From Chloroflexota bacterium (GTDB taxonomy: Bacteria > Chloroflexota > Anaerolineae > Aggregatilineales > UBA2796), in the NCBI GenBank assembly GCA_021325095.1, contig JAJPHV010000099.1, positions 1-47,769 of the forward strand: a stretch of DNA of 47,769 nucleotides, written 5' to 3'. The position numbers and the translations under genes are program-made. The notes beneath the pieces are model-generated. The model was not told the DNA's origin and did no database searches. It worked only from the letters and a program-made list of their open reading frames with translations. Shown here in pieces: positions 8,721-17,377 of this stretch; within the stretch, counting starts at the first letter, position 1; every line of letters begins with the position of its first letter.

Positions 8721-10142
8721 TCACGACTCCCAATTTGAGTGAAATATTCCTGGTCGGTCGATGCGCTCGTAGGTGTGCGCACCGAAGAAATCTCGTTGCG
8801 CCTGGATCAGATTGGCGGGCAGCCGGGCGCTGCGGTAGCTGTCGTAATAGGCCAGCGACGCGCTGAATGCCGGGGCAGGCACGCCCGCATAGATTGCTTC
8901 GCTCACAACCTGCCGCCAATCGTCCTGGTAGGCAGCGATGGCGTCCCGGAACTTGGGCGCCAGCAGCAGATTCAGCAGATTGGGGTGTGATTCGTAGGCA
9001 GTGGTGATGTCCTCGAGGAAGACGGCGCGGATGATGCACCCCGCGCGCCAGATGGCCGCGACCTTGTCAATCGGGATGTTGTAGTTGTATTCCTGGCTGG
9101 CAAGCTGGATGAGCGCCATGCCCTGCGCATACGAGCAAATCTTGCTGCAATACAGCGCCCGCCGCACCGACTCGATGAACTGCCGCTTATCACCCGTATA
9201 GCCGCCAATTGCACCCGGCCCGGCCAATTGCTGGCTGGCAGCGACTCGCTCCTCCTTGTACGAGGAGATGATGCGTGCTTCGACGGCGGCGGTCATGGTG
9301 TGGGTCGGTGCGCCCAGGTCGAGCGCGTTCTGGCTCGTCCATTTGCCCGTACCCTTTTGCCCGGCCTTGTCCAGGATGTAATCGACAAGCTGGCCCGGCT
9401 GCCCCTGATCGTCGTCTTTGCAGAAGATTCTGGCCGTAATCTCGATCAGGAAGGAGTTCAGTTCGCCCTGGTTCCATTCGTTGAAGGTGTCGGCCAGTTC
9501 GGCGTTGCTCAGGCCCAACACCCGCTTGAGGATGTCGTAGCTCTCGGCGATCAACTGCATATCGCCGTACTCGATGCCGTTATGCACCATCTTGACGTAG
9601 TGGCCTGCTCCGCCCGGCCCCAGATACGTCACACAGGGCGCACCGTCAGGCGCTTTGGCCGAGATGGCGATCAGGATGTTTTTCACCTCGTCGTAGGCTT
9701 CGCGTTTGCCGCCGGGCATCAGGCTTGGCCCCCACAGCGCGCCTTCCTCGCCGCCGCTAACGCCCAGGCCCAGGAAGCCAATACCTCGGGCTCCCAGTTC
9801 CTTCTCGCGCCGCTCACTATCCTGGAAAAAGCTGTTGCCGCCGTCGATCACCAGGTCGCCAGGTTCCAGGAAAGGCAGCAGTTGGTCGATCACGGCATCA
9901 ACGGGCGGGCCAGCCTTGACCATGATCTGGATTTTGCGCGGCTTTTTGAGCATTGAGACGAATTCTTCAATGGTGTCCGCGCCGCCAATGTGCTTGCCCG
10001 CAGCAGGCCCGGCCATGAATTCGTCTTTGGTAGCGGTAGTACGATTGTAGACGGCGACTTTGAAACCGTTGCGCTCGACGTTTAACACGAGGTTCTGGCC
10101 CATCACGGCCAGCCCGATCAACCCGAAGTCGTAATCGCCCAT
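8721..10142 (-). CDS. gnd: 6-phosphogluconate dehydrogenase, decarboxylating
   Basis: A 473-residue enzyme converting 6-phosphogluconate to ribulose 5-phosphate and CO2 with reduction of NADP+. The N-terminal Rossmann motif GLAVMGQN is at residues 10-17. The substrate loop [19 protein letters not shown] is near 127-145, and catalytic Lys184 and Glu191 lie in the [16 protein letters not shown] block. The C-terminal signature [10 protein letters not shown] follows. Length matches the usual 468-480 residue form rather than the short Gram-positive form. The ATG at 10142 was chosen because GGAGAAGG lies upstream and the family begins here; an in-frame ATG farther upstream is less likely. It is co-transcribed with zwf. 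Confidence 0.97.
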   Translation of the reverse strand: MGDYDFGLIGLAVMGQNLVLNVERNGFKVAVYNRTTATKDEFMAGPAAGKHIGGADTIEEFVSMLKKPRKIQIMVKAGPPVDAVIDQLLPFLEPGDLVIDGGNSFFQDSERREKELGARGIGFLGLGVSGGEEGALWGPSLMPGGKREAYDEVKNILIAISAKAPDGAPCVTYLGPGGAGHYVKMVHNGIEYGDMQLIAESYDILKRVLGLSNAELADTFNEWNQGELNSFLIEITARIFCKDDDQGQPGQLVDYILDKAGQKGTGKWTSQNALDLGAPTHTMTAAVEARIISSYKEERVAASQQLAGPGAIGGYTGDKRQFIESVRRALYCSKICSYAQGMALIQLASQEYNYNIPIDKVAAIWRAGCIIRAVFLEDITTAYESHPNLLNLLLAPKFRDAIAAYQDDWRQVVSEAIYAGVPAPAFSASLAYYDSYRSARLPANLIQAQRDFFGAHTYERIDRPGIFHSNWES

Positions 10143-10209
10143 GAAGTAAACCTTCTCCCCATTGAAATAAAGCCTGAGTGATGAGGACTGAGTCAATGAC
10201 AGACATTAA

Positions 10210-10317
10210 CCTCACCCCCAACCCCTCTCCGCTTCACAGAGTTCGCAGAGAGGGGAGCAATACCTGCCTGATGCCGCTCAGTTCCCCTCTCCAGTTGGAG
10301 AGGGGGCAGGGGTGAGG
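10210..10317. repeat. Dispersed CCTCACCCC...GGGGTGAGG repeat, copy 1
   Basis: An imperfect inverted repeat bounded by CCTCACCCC and GGGGTGAGG. It contains a second hairpin, CCCCTCTCCA / TGGAGAGGGG, at 10284-10305. It lies between tal-pgi and gnd within an apparent operon, so its RNA could modulate read-through or mRNA stability. Similar elements occur near 21.95, 22.92, 42.66 and 47.58 kb. Confidence 0.7.
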
Positions 10318-10343
10318 TCAACTACGCAGTCCTCAGTCCTATA

Positions 10344-13217
10344 TTACTTGCGCTTTTCGGCGGCAGCAGCAATGGCGTCCAGCACCTTGTGCAAACCTCG
10401 ATTTACGTCGCCGGACAGGTGCAGCCGTATCACACGGCGGCCATGCCCTTGCAGCGATTGCAGATCGCCCGCCGCCTGGGCCTGCTTCAGCACACTGAAT
10501 CCATACGTGGCTTCTGGGATGGCCGGATTGGTAGCGTCATCGACGGTGAACTGGATGAACAGACCATTGTTCGGCCCGCCCTTGTGAAGCTGGCCCGTCG
10601 AGTGCAGGAAGCGCGGCCCGAAGCCCAGTGTGACGGCTCGCTTGAAAGTATGGCGAATCTTGCGGCGGATCAGCTCGAGTGACTCGACGTATTCCGGCGA
10701 CATGCGCAGGTAGGCCATCAGCGCCACATAATCGCCGGAGCGGGCCATGCTCAGGAAGCCCGCCAGCAAGCCGGCCAGCTCGGAAGCGTTGTAGCTGTGC
10801 TGCCTGCACAGGTCTTGCAGTGTGCTGGCGGTGGATGCATCCGCGAACAGACTCACGCCGTCTTCGGTCAGAACAGGTTGTGCCTGCGGCAAATGCCCCT
10901 CTTGCTTGAAGGCATCCAGCAGGCGGTTGGTATTGTTCTTGCTTTCGGTCACGTTCGGCTCGTCAAACGGGTTGATCTTGAGGATCATGCCCGCCACTGC
11001 CGTTGCAAACTCCCAGCGGAAGAACTCCGCGCCGATGTCATAGGTATCGCGCAGTTCGAGCCGGACGATGGGGTGGCCTGCCTCTTGCAGCATCCGCACC
11101 TGCGTATCTGGGTTGCCGTTGGAATTGTCCAGCCGCAGGTAGACAAACAGGCGGTCATCGTCGTAGTCGTGCGGCAGCCCCACTGTTGCGCCCGTGACCG
11201 GGACGATACCTTTGCCTTCTTTGCCCGTGCTTTCCGCAATAAGCTGCTCGGCCCAGTCGCCAAAGCTGGCGATCTCCGGGCTGGTGATGAACGTCACCTT
11301 GTCGCGCCCCTGGCCCGCCAGCACACCCATGATCGCGCCCAGCCAGATGCCCGGGTGGTTGTTCCCGGTCACGTTCGACCCGCAGGCGTTCTGCATCTCG
11401 ATGCCCCTGTCCATGATCTTCTCGAAGTCCAGGCCGATCAGCGCCGCCGGAACCATCCCAAAGTAACTGAGTGCCGAGTAGCGCCCGCCAATGTCCTCCG
11501 GGTTCAGAAAGATATGGCGGAACTTGAGGTCTTTGGCCCAGCCTTCGAGCCTGGAGCCGGGGTCGGTGATGGCGATGAAGTGTTCACCCGCGTCCGCGCC
11601 ATACTTTGCGTAGAAGTAGCGCTGCATGGACAGCGTTTCGAGCGTCGTGCCAGATTTCGAGGCGACGATGAACACCGTCTTGCTCAGATCAACCGTTTTC
11701 TCAGCCTCTTCAATGGCTGCCGGGTCGGTGCTGTCCAGCACGATCAGTGCCGGGAATCCGCTTTGCTGGCCGAATGTCTTCCACAGTACCTCCGGCGCAA
11801 GGCTGCTGCCGCCCATGCCGAGCAGGACCACATGCTTCCAGCCCAGCCGGCGCGATTCGTCACGCAGGTCGGCCAGCCGCTTGCGATCCACGCGGCCATC
11901 GCTGGCGACGGTCAGCCAGCCCAGGCGGCTGGTGATGCTCTTGACGTGCTCTGGCTCGGTTTTCCACAGCGAGGCGTCGCGCGCCCAGAAGCGCGTAATG
12001 CTCTTTTGCTCGCGCAGGCGTTTGATTTCGGCCTCAACAGCCTGCTGGTAAACGCCGAGCACCAGCTTTTGGCGCTGCATGAAGCCGCTCATCAGCAACT
12101 TGCGCTTGCCCTCAATGCGCTCGATCAGCTTCCTGAACGACTCGGAGAAAGCCTCAACGCCATCCTCCTGCAACTGCCTGGTGATGCGATCCAGTTCGAT
12201 GCCGACTTCGGCCAGTTTGTCAAGCGTCTCCTGTGCCTGGTCGATGTCCTGTTCCAGTGTGGGTGCGACTTTGCCATGATCTTTGAAGGCCATCAGGGTC
12301 GCCTTCGGCACAGTGTTGACTGTATCGGGGCCGATCAGTGAATCCACGTACATCGTATCCGGGTAAGCTGGATTTTTGGTTCCGGTGCTGGCCCACAGTG
12401 GCCGCTGGACGCTCGCGCCCGCTTCACGCAGCCGGGCAAAGCGCTCGCCGTAGAAAATCTGCTTGAAGTGCTTGTAGGCGACTTTGGCGTTGGCAATGGC
12501 GATCTTGCCAAGCAATTGGTTGTTGGCCGAGACGCGATCCAGGTCGCGCCCCTGCGCGGCGCGGATGTTGTTCTCAAGCTGCTTATCGACCATCGTATCG
12601 ATGCGGCTCAGGAAAAAACTCGCCACCGAAGCCAGGTGATCGATGGGCAAACCCGCGTCGAGGCGTCGCTCCAGAGCGCGGATGTAACGCTCCGCCACCT
12701 CGATATAGTTGGCGACGGAAAAAAGCAGCGTCACGTTAATGTTGACCCCGGCGAACAGCGCTTCTTCAATGGCGGGCAGTCCAGCGGGCGTGCCCGGAAT
12801 CTTGATCATCAGGTTGGGGCGGTTTACGGCTTTGAACAGGCGCTTGGCCTCGCTCAAGGTCGTCTCCGTATCGTTGGCAAGCAGCGGTGACACTTCCAGG
12901 CTGATGTAGCCGTCTCTGCCATTCGTGCGGTCAAAGATAGGCCGCAGCAAATCGGCGGCGTGCTGAATGTCCTCGATGGCGAGTTTGTCGAAAGCTTCGT
13001 TTGCATCCAGGTCAGACGTTTCCAGAATCTGCTCGTCGTAGAAATTGCCCTCGCCAATCGCCTTCTCAAAGATGGTCGGGTTCGAGGTCATTCCCATGAC
13101 GCCATATTCGTCGATCAAACGCTGTAACTCACCGGACTGGATCATGTCGCGGCTAAGGTTGTCGTACCAGATGCTCTGTCCGTATTGCTGGACATCAACG
13201 GGGGGATTACCTGCCAT
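10344..13217 (-). CDS. tal-pgi: Transaldolase / glucose-6-phosphate isomerase fusion
   Basis: A 957-residue bifunctional enzyme. Residues about 1-370 are transaldolase: GMTSNPTIFEKAI (42-54), Schiff-base Lys139 in MIKIPGTPAG, and RPLWASTGTKNPAYPDTMY. Residues about 380-957 are glucose-6-phosphate isomerase: VLLGMGGSSLAPEV (464-477), the sugar-phosphate loop SKSGTT (520-525), and a late helical domain. Both activities link the non-oxidative pentose phosphate branch to fructose 6-phosphate and glucose 6-phosphate. Such fusions are known in several bacteria, including Chloroflexota and cyanobacteria. The ATG at 13217 is preferred because GGAGG at 13224-13228 is 6 nt away. It is the first gene of the unit leading to gnd and zwf, with a repeat in the gap. 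Confidence 0.95.
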   Translation of the reverse strand: MAGNPPVDVQQYGQSIWYDNLSRDMIQSGELQRLIDEYGVMGMTSNPTIFEKAIGEGNFYDEQILETSDLDANEAFDKLAIEDIQHAADLLRPIFDRTNGRDGYISLEVSPLLANDTETTLSEAKRLFKAVNRPNLMIKIPGTPAGLPAIEEALFAGVNINVTLLFSVANYIEVAERYIRALERRLDAGLPIDHLASVASFFLSRIDTMVDKQLENNIRAAQGRDLDRVSANNQLLGKIAIANAKVAYKHFKQIFYGERFARLREAGASVQRPLWASTGTKNPAYPDTMYVDSLIGPDTVNTVPKATLMAFKDHGKVAPTLEQDIDQAQETLDKLAEVGIELDRITRQLQEDGVEAFSESFRKLIERIEGKRKLLMSGFMQRQKLVLGVYQQAVEAEIKRLREQKSITRFWARDASLWKTEPEHVKSITSRLGWLTVASDGRVDRKRLADLRDESRRLGWKHVVLLGMGGSSLAPEVLWKTFGQQSGFPALIVLDSTDPAAIEEAEKTVDLSKTVFIVASKSGTTLETLSMQRYFYAKYGADAGEHFIAITDPGSRLEGWAKDLKFRHIFLNPEDIGGRYSALSYFGMVPAALIGLDFEKIMDRGIEMQNACGSNVTGNNHPGIWLGAIMGVLAGQGRDKVTFITSPEIASFGDWAEQLIAESTGKEGKGIVPVTGATVGLPHDYDDDRLFVYLRLDNSNGNPDTQVRMLQEAGHPIVRLELRDTYDIGAEFFRWEFATAVAGMILKINPFDEPNVTESKNNTNRLLDAFKQEGHLPQAQPVLTEDGVSLFADASTASTLQDLCRQHSYNASELAGLLAGFLSMARSGDYVALMAYLRMSPEYVESLELIRRKIRHTFKRAVTLGFGPRFLHSTGQLHKGGPNNGLFIQFTVDDATNPAIPEATYGFSVLKQAQAAGDLQSLQGHGRRVIRLHLSGDVNRGLHKVLDAIAAAAEKRK

Positions 13218-13391
13218 CATAAGCCTCCACAAGCGGCAAAGCGCCACTAACCGGTTTGTTCACAAGGACAATTGGAGAACACAAATTGCTGCGCAATAGA
13301 GCAAGTATACAACCAGTCCAGCCGGAGGGGTGCGGTTAGTTGTGGGAGAGTATCAGGAACTTGAAACAGCTGTCGCACTGATGCGAATGCG

Positions 13392-15200
13392 CTACCACGC
13401 CTTGACAAAGACGGTGTCGATGACCAGGAGCTTGTTCTGATCGACGCCGGGCGCATCCACGCGCACGTTGTCAATGGGCTGGTAGACGGCCATGTACAGC
13501 GGGTAGGCGCCGGTGACGATGGAATTGTCCGAGGGCAGCGTGATCTCGCGCTCGTCGATGTAATAGCGGCCCGTCAACCAGCGGCTGGTTTCCCAGGGCA
13601 CACCCGGCACTTTGGGCGGGCCATCCGCCGAAGTCAGCAATCTGCCGTCTGTACCCAGAATGTAGACGCCGATGCTGTAATCGCGCTCTACCGGTCTATC
13701 CACCGACCACCACAGCCGCATCTTGACCGTCTCGCCCCGCCGTCGCACGGTCACCGAAGGCGGCCCGTTACTCTCGATGTCAATGCCGTGAAAGCGCAGG
13801 CCGTTCGCAAAGAGGACGCCCTGCGGGTTAGGTGGTCCCTCGTACAGGCGGAACAGCGCGTCCCATGGCCCGACGAACGGCCCCGCCAGCCGGCCCTGCC
13901 TGACGGCCTCATACAGCGCGGGTGTTTGCGCGCCACCCAGCGCCAGATACCAGACCCGCCGATAGCCCGCCGGGTCTTTGACCACCTTCAGCCCTTCCGG
14001 GAAAAAGACCTGCGTATAGTAGTCCAGCACCTCCGCAGGCAGATTGACCCTCGGATCGATGACCAGCACGTCTCCGGCCTGCTGATGCTCGGCCAGCCAC
14101 TTGAAACTGGTCAGCCAGCCTGCACTGTACATCGCATAGCTTTCCGGCACAGGCCAGACCACGCCCACCACCAGCAGGGCCGAGACCGCAGCATACCCGA
14201 CGCGCGGCAGGCTTTTGATAGCAGGTAACAGCGAAAGGCCCCAGCCGACCCACATGGCGAAGCCCATCGGAACCCACCACAGGTGGTACGGTGTGAAGAA
14301 GTTCATCACCGGCGCGATCAGGTACATCCCGACAGGAGCCAGCATCCACACTACGAAAACGGCCGCCTGGCGGCTGAACCCGCAGCGCCGGATGATCAGC
14401 ACGGCGGCGACGGCCACCAGCCCGATCCACAGCGGTGTCAGGTAGCCGAAGGTGTCCGAATAGAAATAGCCAAGCGCAATACCGAACGGATCGTGGTGAA
14501 GGGTTCCCGATCCGGCGATGTGGCCGGGAACCCAGACCAGCTTGGAAATGATCTCCGGCGCAGCCAGCACCGCCGCGATCAGGCCCGGCAACCACCACTG
14601 TAGGACTCGGCGGCGGTACATAAACAGCGTGTACAGGCCGAGCATGGCATAGCCGACCACCGCCGATAGATGCACGTAAAACATGATCGCCATGCAAATG
14701 CCGAGCGGCACGGCGCGGCGCACGGTGGGGCGGTTGAAGTAGCGCAGCGTCAGCCACAACGCCCAGGGCATCAGCGAGGCCAGCAAGATATAGCCGCGCA
14801 GCAGGACACTCAGATAGGCGACGAAGCCCAACCCACCATAGGCCAGCAGGGTCAGCAGCGCCGCTCTTTGCCCGAAGAGCTTGACCGTAACCCGGTACAG
14901 CATGGCCGCGCCCAGCAGAAAGGCATAGACAGACAGCAGCCGCACCACGAAGGGATGAATGCCGACGAAACTGCGCCACAGCCCGATCAGCAGGTAGGAC
15001 AGCGGCGGCCAGTCGTAAGGTGTCCAGCGGATGATCTGCAAAGGCGAGCCGAAGGTCTGCCACACCGACCAGATTTCGTCGAAATCCATTTCCAGGCCGG
15101 GCAGGCGCACCAGCCGCGTCGCCGTCAGCAAGACCAGGATGACGGCTACAAGGATCACCTGGTAACGGGGCCGGGTCAATTCGTTGAGTCGGCTGCGCAC
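13392..15200 (-). CDS. ArnT/PMT-like membrane glycosyltransferase
   Basis: A 602-residue protein with about ten hydrophobic segments in residues 15-350. The first extracytoplasmic loop contains LEMDFDEIWSVWQTF, where the Asp-Glu pair matches the catalytic acidic motif of GT-C fold, dolichyl-phosphate-mannose/ArnT-type (GT39/GT83) transferases using polyprenyl-phosphate sugars. The C-terminal part (about 350-602) is soluble and ends in a beta-rich region (about 460-590), possibly sugar-binding. The substrate is unknown. The start codon at 15200 lies 12 bp after the stop of the phospholipase C-like gene, so the two are probably one transcript. A second, unrelated-looking copy lies at 39.4-41.4 kb. 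Confidence 0.75.
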   Translation of the reverse strand: MRSRLNELTRPRYQVILVAVILVLLTATRLVRLPGLEMDFDEIWSVWQTFGSPLQIIRWTPYDWPPLSYLLIGLWRSFVGIHPFVVRLLSVYAFLLGAAMLYRVTVKLFGQRAALLTLLAYGGLGFVAYLSVLLRGYILLASLMPWALWLTLRYFNRPTVRRAVPLGICMAIMFYVHLSAVVGYAMLGLYTLFMYRRRVLQWWLPGLIAAVLAAPEIISKLVWVPGHIAGSGTLHHDPFGIALGYFYSDTFGYLTPLWIGLVAVAAVLIIRRCGFSRQAAVFVVWMLAPVGMYLIAPVMNFFTPYHLWWVPMGFAMWVGWGLSLLPAIKSLPRVGYAAVSALLVVGVVWPVPESYAMYSAGWLTSFKWLAEHQQAGDVLVIDPRVNLPAEVLDYYTQVFFPEGLKVVKDPAGYRRVWYLALGGAQTPALYEAVRQGRLAGPFVGPWDALFRLYEGPPNPQGVLFANGLRFHGIDIESNGPPSVTVRRRGETVKMRLWWSVDRPVERDYSIGVYILGTDGRLLTSADGPPKVPGVPWETSRWLTGRYYIDEREITLPSDNSIVTGAYPLYMAVYQPIDNVRVDAPGVDQNKLLVIDTVFVKAW

Positions 15201-15212
15201 GCTAGTCCTCGC

Positions 15213-15968
15213 TCAAAAACTTGCTGCCAGATAGTCAATGACCGCGCGGAACGTCGCGGCGTACATCGCTTCCTCCGCAGCCGGAATCCGCTGGGGCGGC
15301 ACGTGTACCCACAGCCGGGCCTGCATTTCCGCCGTGCTGCCAACGTATTGCGCCAGACGTGCCGCTGGCATCGCCACCCGCTTGCTCAGGATTTCCAGCG
15401 TCTGGCTGGCGGCGCCAGGCGCGAGCTGTGAAGCGATCAGGTCTCGCCAGCCCACCAGTGCTTCGTCGCTGATAAAAGGCAGCCAGTGATCGGGAGAGGC
15501 GGCTGCCAGCGCCGGGTAGTCGCTTTCCGGTATTCGGGCGCGATCCCGTTCATCCAGGTAGCCAAGCAGCAGATGCAGCGCCAGGTTACGTTCGGCTGGT
15601 GGCTGCCAGCCGTCAGCCTCGACGAAGCAAGGAAACAGCAGTTCGGTGCACCATATCTCGTCCATGGCCAGATGACCGGCATACCCTGCGATGAAAGCGG
15701 CCATTGCATTGTCTTGCACGCTGCCCCGTCGCAATTCAGGATAGCGGTTCAGCATGGCGACTGCGGGCGGTGGCTCAATCACGGGGCGATACTCAAAGAA
15801 ATGCGTATCGGCACGGTTGATTCCGGATGAGACGCGGGCGTCCGGGGCTATACTGCCCAGCAGGAAAGCGCCCCACTCCGCACACAAAAGATCGTGGACT
15901 GAACCAGACAGGCGCGCATCGCTGATCAGGCGATGTGCCAGCGCCATATGCATAAAAGGGGTCGGCAT
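15213..15968 (-). CDS. Zinc-dependent phospholipase C-like protein
   Basis: A 251-residue protein with the pattern of the PF00882 group. An N-terminal His-containing helix (MPTPFMHMALAHRLI) precedes WGAFLLGSIAPDARV, then DTHFFEY and GYAGHLAMDEIWCTELLFP, supplying the spaced His and Asp residues that bind zinc in this fold. No signal peptide is seen, so it may act in the cytoplasm, unlike secreted toxins of the group. The frame extends upstream to 16340, but that part is low-complexity Val/Gly antisense to the esterase linker. The ATG at 15968 with GGAGGACGAGGG upstream is the likely start. The actual substrate is unknown. Confidence 0.65.
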   Translation of the reverse strand: MPTPFMHMALAHRLISDARLSGSVHDLLCAEWGAFLLGSIAPDARVSSGINRADTHFFEYRPVIEPPPAVAMLNRYPELRRGSVQDNAMAAFIAGYAGHLAMDEIWCTELLFPCFVEADGWQPPAERNLALHLLLGYLDERDRARIPESDYPALAAASPDHWLPFISDEALVGWRDLIASQLAPGAASQTLEILSKRVAMPAARLAQYVGSTAEMQARLWVHVPPQRIPAAEEAMYAATFRAVIDYLAASF

Positions 15969-16095
15969 GACCCTCGTCCTCCGTACAGGCGCACGAGTAT
16001 ACCTGAACGACGGGCAAATGCCAGAGTGTTGCCTGTTCGCGCAACCTCGGCTATAACCAACCGCCAGAGTCCGAGCGACAAGAACCAACGTAACT

Positions 16096-17067
16096 ATGCT
16101 GCGTTTTAGAATTGCTTTTTTGCTGATCCTGGTCCTGTTCAGCGTCGCCTGCGACCCGCTTGCGCCCGAACCGACGCGCGTGGTCATCGTGCTGACGCCG
16201 ACGCCCACCCGGACACCCCTGCCCACGCCAGAACCTACTGCTACCAATACGCCCACCCCGGAACCACCTACCGCGACGCCCACCCCTACTCCCTTCGTCT
16301 GCGACGAAAAGCAGGGCCAGGTGGTCACGCTTACGTTCACCAGTAAAATCGCCGGGGTTGACGTGCCTTACCGCGTCTATTTGCCGCCCTGCTACGCGGA
16401 CACAACGCGCCGCTATCCCTACGTGATCCTGATGCATGGCTCCGACCAGGATCATACCGAATGGACGGATCTGCTCAAGGTGAACGAAGCGCTTGAAACG
16501 GGCCTGGAAGTCGGGGCGCTGCCGCCGATGATCCTGGTCATGCCCTATGGCGGTGATCTGGCGAATACCAATGTGTTCAAAGACGGCGCATCGTGGGAGA
16601 GCGTGGTCGTCAATGAACTGATGCCAGAGATCGAGAAAAACTTCTGCACCTGGAACGCCCGCGAAGGTCGCGCCATCGGCGGCATTTCGCGCGGTGGTTT
16701 CTGGGCCTTCGAGATCGCCCTGCGACATATTGACCTGTTCAGCGCCGTCGGTGGACACAGCCCCTTTTTCGACGCGCAAAGTGCGCCACCGCAATACAAC
16801 CCGCTCAGTCTCGCCAAAACGGTGCAGTTCCCGCCGGGCTTGCAGCCGCGCATCTGGCTGGATGCGGGGAAAGACGATTATGCACGCGCCAACGTCGAAA
16901 TCTTCCAGAAGACCCTTGCCAACCGGAACATTGATCCGGGTTATACGATGAACCCGGTGGGTAAGCACGAAGTCGCCTACTGGGCGCAGCACGTGGCCGA
17001 GTATCTCAGTTTCTACGGTCAGACGTGGCCGCGCGCTATCGAGGATTTGCCAAGCTGCCTTCAGTGA
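16096..17067 (+). CDS. Secreted esterase lipoprotein (alpha/beta hydrolase)
   Basis: A 323-residue protein. The N terminus MLRFRIAFLLILVLFSVAC is a signal peptide with a Cys19 lipobox-like site (Ser rather than Leu at -3). A Thr/Pro-rich linker (residues about 33-68) of the kind common in Chloroflexota surface lipoproteins follows. The catalytic domain belongs to the esterase D/feruloyl-esterase group. It has the oxyanion region HGSDQDHTEW, nucleophile motif GGISRGGF, an Asp in LDAGKDD and a His in GKHEVAYW. It probably cleaves acyl esters at the cell surface, with the substrate unknown. The ribosome site is weak. It is divergent from the phospholipase-like gene and upstream of the pyr leader. 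Confidence 0.8.
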   Translation: MLRFRIAFLLILVLFSVACDPLAPEPTRVVIVLTPTPTRTPLPTPEPTATNTPTPEPPTATPTPTPFVCDEKQGQVVTLTFTSKIAGVDVPYRVYLPPCYADTTRRYPYVILMHGSDQDHTEWTDLLKVNEALETGLEVGALPPMILVMPYGGDLANTNVFKDGASWESVVVNELMPEIEKNFCTWNAREGRAIGGISRGGFWAFEIALRHIDLFSAVGGHSPFFDAQSAPPQYNPLSLAKTVQFPPGLQPRIWLDAGKDDYARANVEIFQKTLANRNIDPGYTMNPVGKHEVAYWAQHVAEYLSFYGQTWPRAIEDLPSCLQ

Positions 17068-17169
17068 GTCCTTTAGTGAGTGCCGATGACTGTAACCTTA
17101 CCAGTTCCGTCGAGGGGAGCACCTGGCTTTGGGGTATGGGAAGTCAGACCCTGGGTTCGGGCATATCCT

Positions 17170-17202
17170 GGAAAACTCCGCTTGACAGAAGGTAAGTTTT
17201 CC
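17170..17202. promoter_or_regulatory. Inverted repeat over the pyr promoter
   Basis: GGAAAACT (17170-17177) is repeated in inverse as AGTTTTCC (17195-17202). The arms flank the -35 box and enter the spacer of the pyr promoter. The arm spacing (25 bp centre to centre) could suit a dimeric repressor on one face of the helix. No regulator gene is adjacent. Confidence 0.4.
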
Positions 17203-17209
17203 TTAAAAT
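17182..17209 (+). promoter_or_regulatory. Sigma-70-type promoter of the pyr operon
   Basis: A perfect -35 TTGACA (17182-17187) is separated by 16 bp from TAAAAT (17204-17209). Transcription is predicted from about 17216, giving a leader of about 160 nt before pyrC. It is the best consensus promoter in the window. Confidence 0.75.
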
Positions 17210-17226
17210 CTTGCGGTGGTGTAACG

Positions 17227-17367
17227 ATGCGAGATCAAGTCCTGAGCATACTCCTGCCCTTCACTCACCCACGAGGCGTGAGCAGGGAAATGTTTTTTCA
17301 AAGCGGAGAGCCATTCCTGGCTCTCTTTTTTTGCCTGTTGACCGCCCGCCTGGGGAGAAACTGGTGA
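17227..17367 (+). CDS. Candidate pyr leader peptide (46 aa)
   Basis: An ATG frame of 46 codons begins 11 nt after the predicted transcription start, with GGTGG at 15-19 of that block (17215-17219) as a ribosome site. It begins MRDQVLSILLPFTHPRG and ends TARLGRNW. It reads completely through the intrinsic terminator at 17306-17332, and its stop codon TGA overlaps the AGGAAAGG ribosome site of pyrC. This is the arrangement of the enterobacterial pyrBI leader (PyrL), where a ribosome close behind a paused polymerase prevents the terminator from folding when UTP is low. The frame is also open upstream to 17080, so coding is not proven. PyrR-type control is the main alternative. Confidence 0.5.
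   Translation: MRDQVLSILLPFTHPRGVSREMFFQSGEPFLALFFCLLTARLGRNW
17306..17332 (+). terminator. Attenuator in the pyr leader
   Basis: GAGAGCCA (17306-17313) pairs perfectly with TGGCTCTC (17318-17325) across a TTCC loop and is followed by seven T residues, a textbook intrinsic terminator. It lies about 45 bp before pyrC, so a regulated read-through is expected. Upstream, a weaker hairpin (CTCAC near 17265 with GTGAG near 17278) is followed by a T6 run at 17293-17298, which could act as a pause site. Confidence 0.8.
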
Positions 17368-17377
17368 GGAAAGGGCG

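Noticed and set aside
10797..12341. Long plus-strand open frame (514 codons) inside tal-pgi
   Set aside because: It is antisense to a clear transaldolase/isomerase fusion, with His/Gln/Arg-rich composition and no family motifs.
15969..16340. N-terminal extension of the phospholipase-like frame with repeated Val-Gly
   Set aside because: It is antisense to the Thr/Pro linker of the esterase; a good ribosome site supports the ATG at 15968.
17080..17226. Upstream extension of the pyr leader frame to 17080
   Set aside because: It would begin before the predicted promoter and has no ribosome site.
17236..17262. PyrR-binding loop in the pyr leader
   Set aside because: Only AGTCCTGAG resembles the consensus and the GAGGCU part is missing; kept only as an alternative for the leader.
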